The notes under the pieces were generated by a model that saw nothing but the letters and a program-made list of their open reading frames with translations, did not search any database and had not been told where the DNA came from. This document shows positions 1 to 5,541 of a stretch of DNA of 5,541 nt, one piece after another. Origin of the DNA: Microcoleaceae cyanobacterium UBA11344 (GTDB taxonomy: Bacteria > Cyanobacteriota > Cyanobacteriia > Cyanobacteriales > Microcoleaceae); contig DMYK01000542.1 of the NCBI GenBank assembly GCA_003483675.1, positions 1 through 5,541 of the forward strand, written 5' to 3'. Within the stretch, counting starts at the first letter, position 1. Every line of letters starts with the position of its first letter. Position numbers and translations under genes: made by a program.

Positions 1-1761
1 GTAATAGTTTGCGAACCCGTAACGGATCGACCTCTCACCCTCGCACCCCTGTTTAAATTCCTCGATGATTGGGAAATTCCGCACCTAGTTTTTATCAATA
101 AGATCGATCGCGCTTCCACAGACGAAACAACTTGCGGTAGCAACTTCATCAACATCATCAACGCGCTCAAATCTATTTCCAGTAGACCGATCGTACCTCA
201 CCAATATCCGATCGGCAAAGACCGACAAATCGTTGGCTTCATCGACTTAGTAACCGAACAAGCTTACCACTACCATCCGGGCGCCGCCGCAGATCCCGTA
301 CCGCTACCAGAAAACCTCAAAGCACAAGAGCACGAAGCGCGGCAACAAATGCTGGAGGAATTGGCCAATTTTGACGACCATTTGCTCGAAGAATTGCTCG
401 AAGAAATCAACCCTGACGTCGAAGAAATTACCCGCGATTTAAAGATGGAATTGGGTGCCGATTTAATCGTGCCCGTATTCATCGGGATCGCCGAACAAGA
501 TTTCGGCGTGCGCCCGCTGCTAGAAGCTTTGCTGAGGGAAGCGCCGGCCCCGGAAACGACTGCGGCCCGGCGCGGTGTTATACAAAGTGATGACAAAGTT
601 GGCGCTCAAATCCTGAAAACCTATTATACACCCCAGGGCGGCAAATTATCGTTAGTGAGAATTTGGGGCGGGACCCTAGCAGATGGAGCAACTTTGAACG
701 GCGTTCGAGTTAACGGTTTGTACCGTTTAAACGGCCAGCAAACCCAAAGTTTGACTTCGGCAAGTGGGGGGGAAATAGTCGCTTTGGGGCGGCTAGAAGG
801 CTTGAAAACAGGCGATACGCTGACAGTCGATCGCACAATTGAGCTGCCAAAAGCTGATCTTATGTCACCTGTGTACGCATTGGCGATCGCCCCAGAAAAA
901 CGCAACGACGAAGTAAAACTCAGCAGCGCCCTAGCCAAATTGCTCGAAGAAGACCCATCTTTAGTTTGGCTGCAACAGGGCGACACTCACGAAATTATAC
1001 TTTGGGGTCAAGGCGAAATCCACCTGAAAGTAGCTTTAGACAGGTTGCGCCGTAAGTATAACTTGCCAATGACAACTCACTTACCACAAGTGCCGTACAA
1101 AGAAACCATCCGCAAACCCGCATCTGCCATCCACGGGCGCTACAAACACCAAAGCGGCGGGCACGGACAATTTGGCGACGTCTACCTCGACATTCAACCG
1201 CAGCCACGGGGAGAAGGCTTCAATTTCAGCGACAAAATAGTCGGCGGAGTCGTGCCCAAACAGTACATTCCCGGCGTAGAAGTCGGTGTGCGCGAATATC
1301 TCGATCGCGGCCCCCTCGGTTTCCCGGTGGTAGACGTAGCGGTGACGCTGACAAACGGTTCCTATCATACCGTTGACAGTTCCGAACAAGCGTTTAAGCA
1401 GGCTGCGCGTTTAGCGATGCAGGAAGGGATGGCGAAATGTGAACCGGTGTTGCTGGAGCCGATCGCCAAAGTAGAAATTCACGCTCCGAACGAGTTTACC
1501 TCAAAGGTGCTGCAATTGGTGAGCGGTCGCCGCGGTCAAATTCTCGGCTACGAAGGAAAATCCAACTGGAAAGGATGGGATACAGTTACAGCTTATGTGC
1601 CGCTAGCAGAAATGCAGGATACGATCGTCGAATTGCGATCGCAAACAATGGGAGTCGGCTTTTTCAATTGGGAGTTCGATCGATTGCAAGAAGTACCAGA
1701 ACCTTTAGCCAAGCGGGTTTTGCTAACTAGCGGCAATGGTAACGCCAACGGTAAAAGTTAG
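1..1761 (+). CDS. EF-G-like translational GTPase (EF-G2 type), 5' partial
   Basis: This is the C-terminal 586 residues of an elongation factor G family protein. The frame is open from base 1, so the ATG at 349 is internal. The G1-G3 GTPase motifs (P-loop, switch I, DTPG) lie upstream of the window. Seen here: the G4 motif NKID at residues 33-36 (bases 97-108); a G5-like segment VFIGIAEQDFGV near residues 159-170, where the usual SA reads IA; a beta-barrel domain II at about 195-280; domain III with the GQGEIHL signature; domain IV with HQSGGHGQFGDV and the loop GSYHTVDSSE, whose His (codon 456, bases 1366-1368) matches the functionally important tip histidine of EF-G; and domain V with SGRRGQILGYEG. 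EF-G drives GTP-dependent ribosome translocation in the cytosol. The divergent G domain and the domain IV wording resemble the EF-G2-like paralogues rather than the housekeeping fusA product, so its exact role is uncertain. The tail after the domain V signature is short and Asn/Gly-rich. The gene converges on the leftward genes, with a hairpin about 15 bp after the stop. Confidence 0.93.
   Translation, partial: VIVCEPVTDRPLTLAPLFKFLDDWEIPHLVFINKIDRASTDETTCGSNFINIINALKSISSRPIVPHQYPIGKDRQIVGFIDLVTEQAYHYHPGAAADPVPLPENLKAQEHEARQQMLEELANFDDHLLEELLEEINPDVEEITRDLKMELGADLIVPVFIGIAEQDFGVRPLLEALLREAPAPETTAARRGVIQSDDKVGAQILKTYYTPQGGKLSLVRIWGGTLADGATLNGVRVNGLYRLNGQQTQSLTSASGGEIVALGRLEGLKTGDTLTVDRTIELPKADLMSPVYALAIAPEKRNDEVKLSSALAKLLEEDPSLVWLQQGDTHEIILWGQGEIHLKVALDRLRRKYNLPMTTHLPQVPYKETIRKPASAIHGRYKHQSGGHGQFGDVYLDIQPQPRGEGFNFSDKIVGGVVPKQYIPGVEVGVREYLDRGPLGFPVVDVAVTLTNGSYHTVDSSEQAFKQAARLAMQEGMAKCEPVLLEPIAKVEIHAPNEFTSKVLQLVSGRRGQILGYEGKSNWKGWDTVTAYVPLAEMQDTIVELRSQTMGVGFFNWEFDRLQEVPEPLAKRVLLTSGNGNANGKS
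883..890. repeat. HIP1 octamer GCGATCGC
   Basis: HIP1 palindrome inside the EF-G-like gene, read as Ala-Ile-Ala codons in domain III. HIP1 is strongly over-represented in many cyanobacterial genomes and supports the taxonomic call. Confidence 0.9.
1635..1642. repeat. HIP1 octamer GCGATCGC
   Basis: Second HIP1 copy in the EF-G-like gene, in a different codon phase (Leu-Arg-Ser-Gln), as expected for a site maintained at DNA level rather than for its protein sequence. Confidence 0.9.
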
Positions 1762-1775
1762 GTAATTGTCTTAAA

Positions 1776-1804
1776 AAACCCGGTTTCTTGAAGAAACCGG
1801 GTTT
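1776..1804. terminator. Palindromic AAACCCGGTTTCT pair, likely terminator hairpin
   Basis: AAACCCGGTTTCTT (1776-1789) is followed, after one base, by its perfect reverse complement (1791-1804). A realistic RNA hairpin has a 12-bp stem and a TTGAA loop. Read on the minus strand, the stem runs straight into TTTTTT then AAG, which is a good intrinsic-terminator shape for the leftward two-TM gene ending at 1888. Read on the plus strand, the stem is followed by TTTCTCT, a weaker U-tract, 15 bp after the EF-G stop. It therefore probably serves as a terminator between convergent genes. It is also built from two copies of a dispersed repeat, so a repeat origin and a terminator role are both plausible. 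Confidence 0.7.
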
Positions 1805-1844
1805 CTCTGAAAAATCGCAGATTCTCAACTAGATAGCTAGGTCA

Positions 1845-1857
1845 AAACCCGGTTTCT
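1845..1857 (+). repeat. Third copy of the AAACCCGGTTTCT element
   Basis: This is an exact copy of the first 13 bases of the element at 1776-1788, in the same orientation, 40 bp after the inverted copy. The unit itself contains AAACC-C-GGTTT, a 5-bp palindrome around one base. Because the middle copy is the reverse complement of both outer ones, it could pair with either. Elements of this wording are common between genes in Oscillatoriales genomes as I remember them; the assignment to a known family was not checked. Confidence 0.6.
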
Positions 1858-1887
1858 CGCCTCCTGCGTAATTCCTAATCGCCGAAA

Positions 1888-3213
1888 CTAACGCCGAAAA
1901 ATGCGCGGCCACACAGCTATAATTATCGCTGTCACCAGGCTAGCGGCTATTCCTGATAGAATACTAAATCCCAGAATTACCCTCAATCCCGAACCAGGCT
2001 CAAAAATTGGCACCAGGGTATTTATGGCACTATTGATAGTATGATTTGCTTGTATTTCCGTTGGGAAACCAGCAGCCGCAGAGGCTACCGTGCCGCCAGT
2101 TGACAGCCCAACTCCGACGATACCGACTACTGCTTGAAAATTGCGATCGCTCTCAGCTTTCCGAATCTCAACCGTACCTCTAATTGTATCAGTCAGACTC
2201 TGCAAAATTTCCAAACAAGGACGAAAATTGTCAATATCTTTTTGGATTTGTTTGGGATAGTGTTGTTTAGCGCGATCGCAAAAATCCTGCAAAAACTGCA
2301 AATCATCCGTAGGCTTAGCCTTAGCTTGAATTTCTGCCAGCTTATTCTCATACTTTTCCAGATTCACCTTAATTGTACTATATTGCAACTCCAGGTAATT
2401 AAGGTCGATCGCAAACTGAGACAATTTCCCCATCGCATCCATCAGCTTCTGGAGATTCAGATGAGAAGTATTCCTCATCTCCACAATTTGGTTGTAATTA
2501 CTCACCAATCGATCCTTTAAAAGTAGACTTTTCTCATAAGCCCAGATAATTTTATGGCGGTAACACAGCAAATCCAGCCAACCCAAATAAAAATTGCTGC
2601 ATTCCCGAAAAGCAGCTTCATCGGGATATAAAATTACCAAAAGTTGACAATTATCCTCAATCTTATCACCCCAAAACTCAACTACTTTCCCACCTAAAAA
2701 CTCACCGCTTCCCTGAGAAACACCATCTTTTTTAAACAAACACTTGTAAACCAGTTTTGCAAATTCTGTCCCTTCCAAATTAGTCCCAGATTCCAGCCAC
2801 CCCGAAAGCATCCAAGTTTTGCCGATATTTTCCAACTTCGGCGGTTCAGGAATTAAATATTGCAAACTTTCAATCAATTTAATAACTTGGTCTGCTTGAT
2901 ACTCACCATCCACATAGCCATCAAAGAAAAGTTGATAGTTATCGCTAACATTCCAGCGGCGATAGCGGCCCTTCACTTGCTGATTATTAAGGTTTCCAGT
3001 AAATGGTAAATCGGCTACTGTTTTCTCCTGTAGCGCCAGAAATTTTTGTTTTTGTTCCGGGGTAAAAGAAACATTCAGTTTTTGGTGAAGTTGTTCAGCT
3101 AAAGCATCTAAAAATTTGACGTAGACTTTGCGAGTTTCCGGTTCACCGACACCCAACCCTTGCTTAAGAGTGTAGCTAAATAAATTCAGAGTAGGGTCAA
3201 CTAATTTGAGCAT
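1888..3213 (-). CDS. Uncharacterised protein with coiled coil and two C-terminal TM helices
   Basis: I do not recognise a named family. The 441-residue protein has three visible parts. Residues 1 to about 240 look soluble and globular, with Trp/Tyr-rich segments (GRYRRWNVSDNYQLFFDGY at 82-100, FYLGWLDLLCYRHKIIWAY at 208-226). Residues about 230-355 are long, charged and helical, probably coiled coil, ending in basic EIRKAESDR. Two hydrophobic helices follow at about 359-382 (Gly/Ala-rich) and 411-434, separated by a loop of about 28 residues, with a short basic tail WPRIFRR. There is no signal peptide. A large cytosolic domain, long helix, TM hairpin and basic tail recall the topology of CorA-type channels, but the GMN motif after TM1 is absent, so a CorA transporter call is not supported. 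The ATG at 3213 has no clear Shine-Dalgarno; a GC-rich repeat hairpin ends 27 bp upstream of it. It is the last of three leftward genes and follows a CHAT peptidase gene pair after a 298-bp gap. A membrane effector role is inference from that context only. The CDS is certain; the function is unknown. Confidence 0.88.
   Translation of the reverse strand: MLKLVDPTLNLFSYTLKQGLGVGEPETRKVYVKFLDALAEQLHQKLNVSFTPEQKQKFLALQEKTVADLPFTGNLNNQQVKGRYRRWNVSDNYQLFFDGYVDGEYQADQVIKLIESLQYLIPEPPKLENIGKTWMLSGWLESGTNLEGTEFAKLVYKCLFKKDGVSQGSGEFLGGKVVEFWGDKIEDNCQLLVILYPDEAAFRECSNFYLGWLDLLCYRHKIIWAYEKSLLLKDRLVSNYNQIVEMRNTSHLNLQKLMDAMGKLSQFAIDLNYLELQYSTIKVNLEKYENKLAEIQAKAKPTDDLQFLQDFCDRAKQHYPKQIQKDIDNFRPCLEILQSLTDTIRGTVEIRKAESDRNFQAVVGIVGVGLSTGGTVASAAAGFPTEIQANHTINSAINTLVPIFEPGSGLRVILGFSILSGIAASLVTAIIIAVWPRIFRR
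2143..2150. repeat. HIP1 octamer GCGATCGC
   Basis: HIP1 copy in the two-TM protein gene, coding Ser-Asp-Arg-Asn just before the first TM helix. Confidence 0.9.
2272..2279. repeat. HIP1 octamer GCGATCGC
   Basis: HIP1 copy in the helical part of the two-TM protein gene (Cys-Asp-Arg-Ala). No full HIP1 octamer was found to the right of this point, so the CHAT and small-protein genes have none. Confidence 0.88.
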
Positions 3214-3240
3214 AAAATCTGTTTCTGATGGTTACATAAA

Positions 3241-3299
3241 ATTACCCGGCGGTTGAAACCGCGTCTACACAAACCAAGTCCGCCTACGCGGACTGAAGA
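3241..3299 (-). repeat. 59-bp double-hairpin repeat, copy A (inverted)
   Basis: Read on the minus strand, this copy has hairpin 1 (GTCCGC-GTAG-GCGGAC), a spacer with GTTTGTGTAG, and hairpin 2 (GCGGTT-TC-AACCGC), followed by CGGGTAAT. It is the reverse complement of copies B and C with several substitutions and about one indel, mostly in the hairpin 1 loop, the spacer and the left end, while both stems stay fully paired. It ends 27 bp before the ATG of the two-TM gene, so a leftward transcript starting upstream would carry it in the 5' leader. In shape it is REP-like or MITE-like. Confidence 0.8.
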
Positions 3300-3363
3300 A
3301 TAACATTAAATCTCGTTCATTCGGCGGTTATAAATTACCGAGTCACCTCAAATACCAATCTAC
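3300..3363. other. Spacer between inverted repeat copies
   Basis: These AT-rich 64 bp separate the inverted copy A from the tandem pair B/C. They contain CGGCGGTT at 3322-3329, the same octamer as in copy A at 3248-3255, and a nearby AAATTACCG, which could be a decayed fragment of another repeat copy. No ORF, convincing promoter or RNA gene was seen. The rest of the 298-bp gap between 3214 and 3511 is copies A, B and C plus short flanks. Confidence 0.4.
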
Positions 3364-3422
3364 CTCTTAGTCCGCGAAGGCGGACATCGTTTGTGTAGCC
3401 ACGGTTTCAACCGCCGGGTAAT
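3364..3422 (+). repeat. 59-bp double-hairpin repeat, copy B (tandem)
   Basis: The copy starts CTCTTAGTCCGCG and carries hairpin 1 (GTCCGC-GAAG-GCGGAC), the core GTTTGTGTAG, and hairpin 2 (CGGTT-TC-AACCG), ending CGGGTAAT. It abuts copy C at an exact 59-bp period. Over the first 56 bases the two differ only at 3401 (A here, G at 3460 in C). That change removes the outermost base pair of hairpin 2, so this stem is 5 bp rather than 6 bp. Confidence 0.85.
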
Positions 3423-3479
3423 CTCTTAGTCCGCGAAGGCGGACATCGTTTGTGTAGCCGCGGTTTCAACCGCCGGGTG
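3423..3479 (+). repeat. 59-bp double-hairpin repeat, copy C (tandem)
   Basis: This is the direct tandem neighbour of copy B, with the same two hairpins and core. Hairpin 2 is fully paired here (GCGGTT-TC-AACCGC). After CGGGTG the sequence departs from copy B. It lies about 30 bp past the stop of the 143-residue gene, so it may fold in the 3' region of that transcript, though neither strand shows a U-tract that would make a standard intrinsic terminator. Confidence 0.85.
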
Positions 3480-3511
3480 GCCTCCGGTAATCTCCACCAA
3501 GCGCCCTTAAA

Positions 3512-3943
3512 TCAAAACCTCAACCGATAAACCCGTTCCACCAAATCAGTAGCCTTTCCCAACAACTTCTTCGCCACACTCTGCGGATTAGAATTAGTCA
3601 AAGGAGGCGCCAAAAAATTATGATAATCATCAGTCTGGCGCGGCGGAGTATTTTCACCTAACTCAGGCCAATACTTATTCTTTTCGTTCTCTTTCTTGCC
3701 GTGAATTGTCTTCAACTCCTTAAATGCCAGCTCAAAATCTTGATAAAAAGCAGCATCTTTTTGAGCTATAATAATAAGTTGAGACGCTTTTTGTAACTCG
3801 CCATTCACCAAAGCCTCACCAACTTCATTCACTTCAGCTATCAACTCAGGCGAAAGAGGAGCTTCAAATCTCGCGAGGGCGATTAAAAAAGCTTTGGGTG
3901 CAAACTGATTAAATCCCGATAAGGTAGATTCTTGAGAAGTCAT
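3512..3943 (-). CDS. Small hypothetical protein coupled to the CHAT gene
   Basis: This gene encodes 143 residues of no family I recognise. Residues about 10-80 look all-helical (segments FAPKAFLIALARF and SPELIAEVNEVGEALVNGELQKA, split at position 29). A polar, Lys/Glu/Asn/Pro-rich stretch at about 80-122 is probably a disordered linker. The last 22 residues (122-143) form a basic amphipathic helix, SVAKKLLGKATDLVERVYRL, before the final RF. There is no signal peptide or clear TM helix. The ATG lies 6 bp after the TAA of the CHAT gene, and there is no well-placed Shine-Dalgarno (GGGAACGG is too far upstream), so translation probably depends on coupling to the upstream gene. The tight spacing suggests that the two proteins work together, with this one as partner, adaptor or substrate of the peptidase; that is inference. 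Confidence 0.85.
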   Translation of the reverse strand: MTSQESTLSGFNQFAPKAFLIALARFEAPLSPELIAEVNEVGEALVNGELQKASQLIIIAQKDAAFYQDFELAFKELKTIHGKKENEKNKYWPELGENTPPRQTDDYHNFLAPPLTNSNPQSVAKKLLGKATDLVERVYRLRF

Positions 3944-3949
3944 GTTAGT

Positions 3950-5541
3950 TTAGCCGTTCCCGGTAATGTTAAAAGCAGCCCAGTAGTAAGGATGCTCGTA
4001 GGGCTTCTCATCTATTGTAGCTAAATTTTCTTGCAGAATTGAGGCATCAATTCCACAGGAGAATAAAATCTCAACTTTGTTGTCAAACTCGGCATTTCTC
4101 AGCAAAGGCAACAACTCTCCCGCGTACCACTCACCTAGCTTACCATTCGTGAGCTCTCGGAGCCAATCTTTGGCTTGTTGCAGCGCTTCTGGTGGCTGGA
4201 TTCCCTGCTTCCATAACTGGTAGAAATAAATCATTAAGAAGGCGCTAGAACGTTCTTCCGCTCTCCACAGAGTGCTGATCACATAATTAGTCTCCGGCAA
4301 AAAGCCGCTCGCAAGGCCCACGAATTCATCAATTAACTCGCCTTTCTTGGTGATCCCTGTTTCGCAAGCGCTGAGGCAGACCAGGTAATAATTGACTAAT
4401 TTTAACTTTAAAATGTCGATCAATGTCAATTCTTCGCCGGTGCCTAAAAGTAAGGCAGAATTCTCGGATTTTTCGGTGTTGTGGTAGGCGTGACCTGCAT
4501 AATGAAAGATGCCACTATTGGCTTTTAATGCTTCAATAATTGCGGTTTTAGTGGTTGCATTGGAGGCGCAATTAGTCTGGTTAATTTGTTTGATGGCGGC
4601 TGCTTCGATTTGGGTGAATTTTAATCCGCTTTTGCCCTGGGAGTGCTCTACCATCAGCATTGAATTGGGCGCAATTTTCCTGGGGGTTTGCTGTTGCTGT
4701 TCGATCGCAATTTGTGCACTGGGGAGGCGGGTAATTGTGCGGATTTTCGATTTCCTTGTATCAGTAACAGCCTCGGTGAAAAAGGGAGGCAGAAACAGCG
4801 AATCTAAGGGGAGGATGTGCAAGTCGCGGTGGGGAATTAAGATTAAGTTTTGGATATTGGTGAGATGCGTACAAATTTCGGGAATTTTCAGGATGTCAGC
4901 GAGTTGTGGCAATTGCGCTGTCATTGATTGCCGCCAAGGATGGGATTCTTTGCTTTGCTGTTTGCCAGTTTCGCAGTAACTTTGATAGTTGGTTTTCCAG
5001 TTTTCTAGCCATTTTTCTAAACTGTGACTGTTGCGCTTTGCGAATATATCGGTGACTGGTGTGGCGATAACTTCAAACTTGTCTAGGGTAATGATAAAAG
5101 CAGTCAGGGAAACTGGGCTGAGATGCCAGTAAATTATCGCGGTTTCGGTGTTGTTGGTGAGTAAATCTCGGATTTCGGGATAAGTCGGGCTGGCGATGCG
5201 GTTTGGCGAAGTTGCGCGCATCCATTGCAGGCAAAAGTTTTTCCGCGATTCGGCTTTTTCGAGTGCATTTACTTTGTCGCCAGCCTCGACAAACATATCA
5301 ACTTCTAACTGGTAAAGTCCGGCAAATTTGCGCTGGAGTCGCTGTTTGATTTCGGGGTGAGTTTCATCGTCTAAAATTAGATTTTCTAAGACGGTAGTAG
5401 CTTCGACAAGGTACTCGCTGGTTTTGGCATCTCCCAAGCTGTGGCAGACGGTAATTAAGCCTTGCATTACTTCTAAATAAGTTTCTGGAATCAGGGGCGA
5501 TTTCAAGAATTCGCGGGCTTGTTCGTAGCTGGCTTTGGCTT
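3950..5541 (-). CDS. TPR-CHAT caspase-like peptidase, 5' partial
   Basis: This is a CHAT (caspase HetF associated with TPRs) protein. The frame stays open to the right edge of the window. A TTG at 5506-5504 is only an internal Leu, with AKASYEQAREF coded in frame before it, so the true start is outside. Numbered from that TTG (518 residues): about 1-95 is alpha-helical TPR-like repeat ending ALEKAESRKNF, and about 120-518 is the CHAT domain. Seen signatures are LILIPHRDLHILPLDSLF (221-238), HYAGH with catalytic His339 (bases 4490-4492), SALLLG (350-355), LVCLSACETG with catalytic Cys381 (bases 4364-4366), a GLASGFL...ISTLW block (397-414) and the C-terminal HPYYWAAFNI. The dyad is intact, so it should be an active cysteine endopeptidase of clan CD. 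In this family the TPR part usually senses or binds a partner that switches the protease on. It is presumably cytosolic, and its target is not known. It is followed after 6 bp by a small helical gene and further on by a two-TM protein gene. Confidence 0.95.
   Translation of the reverse strand, partial: AKASYEQAREFLKSPLIPETYLEVMQGLITVCHSLGDAKTSEYLVEATTVLENLILDDETHPEIKQRLQRKFAGLYQLEVDMFVEAGDKVNALEKAESRKNFCLQWMRATSPNRIASPTYPEIRDLLTNNTETAIIYWHLSPVSLTAFIITLDKFEVIATPVTDIFAKRNSHSLEKWLENWKTNYQSYCETGKQQSKESHPWRQSMTAQLPQLADILKIPEICTHLTNIQNLILIPHRDLHILPLDSLFLPPFFTEAVTDTRKSKIRTITRLPSAQIAIEQQQQTPRKIAPNSMLMVEHSQGKSGLKFTQIEAAAIKQINQTNCASNATTKTAIIEALKANSGIFHYAGHAYHNTEKSENSALLLGTGEELTLIDILKLKLVNYYLVCLSACETGITKKGELIDEFVGLASGFLPETNYVISTLWRAEERSSAFLMIYFYQLWKQGIQPPEALQQAKDWLRELTNGKLGEWYAGELLPLLRNAEFDNKVEILFSCGIDASILQENLATIDEKPYEHPYYWAAFNITGNG

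Noticed and set aside
349..351. ATG as the start of the EF-G-like protein
   Set aside because: The same frame is open from base 1 and includes the NKID GTPase motif, so the start is outside the window.
270..1389. Several minus-strand ORFs opposite the EF-G-like gene
   Set aside because: Ser-rich or low-information translations entirely inside a gene with clear EF-G motifs on the other strand.
1828..1840. CTAG-ATAG-CTAG motif as a regulatory site
   Set aside because: A short AT-rich coincidence between convergent gene ends with no gene start nearby.
2134..2520. 128-codon ORF on the plus strand
   Set aside because: It lies opposite the helical region of the two-TM protein; its Leu/Ile-rich content is the antisense reading of that gene.
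1888..3213. CorA magnesium transporter
   Set aside because: The topology is similar, but the GMN signature is missing and the N-terminal domain does not look like CorA.
3364..3479. CRISPR-like direct repeats
   Set aside because: The two 59-bp units abut with no unique spacer between them, and a third is inverted. This is a hairpin repeat family, not an array.
4509..4979. 156-codon hydrophobic ORF on the plus strand
   Set aside because: It is fully antisense to the well-conserved CHAT domain, with a Cys/Trp-rich improbable composition; a shadow of that gene.
5504..5506. TTG as the start codon of the CHAT protein
   Set aside because: The frame continues open upstream to the window edge with TPR-like sequence (AKASYEQAREF), so this codon is an internal leucine.
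3950..5541. Part of a gRAMP/Craspase (type III-E) system
   Set aside because: No Cas7-11-like gene, CRISPR array or recognisable Csx30 is in the window; only the TPR-CHAT architecture is shared.

Overview
The window looks like a chromosomal segment of a filamentous cyanobacterium, probably Oscillatoriales and Microcoleus/Oscillatoria/Phormidium-like. The evidence is four copies of the HIP1 octamer GCGATCGC, dispersed palindromic AAACCCGGTTTCT repeats, a GC-rich double-hairpin repeat family with a conserved GTTTGTGTAG core, and a TPR-CHAT type caspase-like protein. The genus is an inference. No rRNA, tRNA, CRISPR array or transposase gene was seen.

Region 1 (1-1761, + strand) is the 3' part of an EF-G-like translational GTPase of the EF-G2 kind. 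The reading frame is open from base 1, so G1-G3 lie outside the window. The NKID (G4) motif and domains II to V are present.

Region 2 (1762-1887) is a short convergent intergenic stretch. It holds three copies of an AAACCCGGTTTCT element in +, -, + orientation. The first two form a strong hairpin that should terminate the leftward genes and may also serve the rightward EF-G gene.

Region 3 (1888-5541, - strand) carries three leftward genes. First in transcription order is a 5'-truncated TPR-CHAT caspase-like peptidase (3950-5541). Its frame runs off the right edge and its catalytic His and Cys are intact. Six bases after it comes a 143-residue protein of unknown function (3512-3943). After a 298-bp gap there is a 441-residue soluble-domain plus coiled-coil protein ending in two transmembrane helices (1888-3213). 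The gap contains three copies of a 59-bp double-hairpin repeat: one inverted, and two in direct tandem that differ at one base across their first 56 bases.

The most interesting reading, an inference from gene order and domain types, is a protease-effector arrangement. The CHAT peptidase would be the regulated protease, the coupled small protein a partner, adaptor or substrate, and the two-TM protein a membrane effector, by analogy with CHAT-activated bacterial gasdermins and TPR-CHAT/Csx30. The sequence itself shows only co-orientation, tight coupling of two of the genes, and plausible protein architectures. The third gene could be an independent neighbour.
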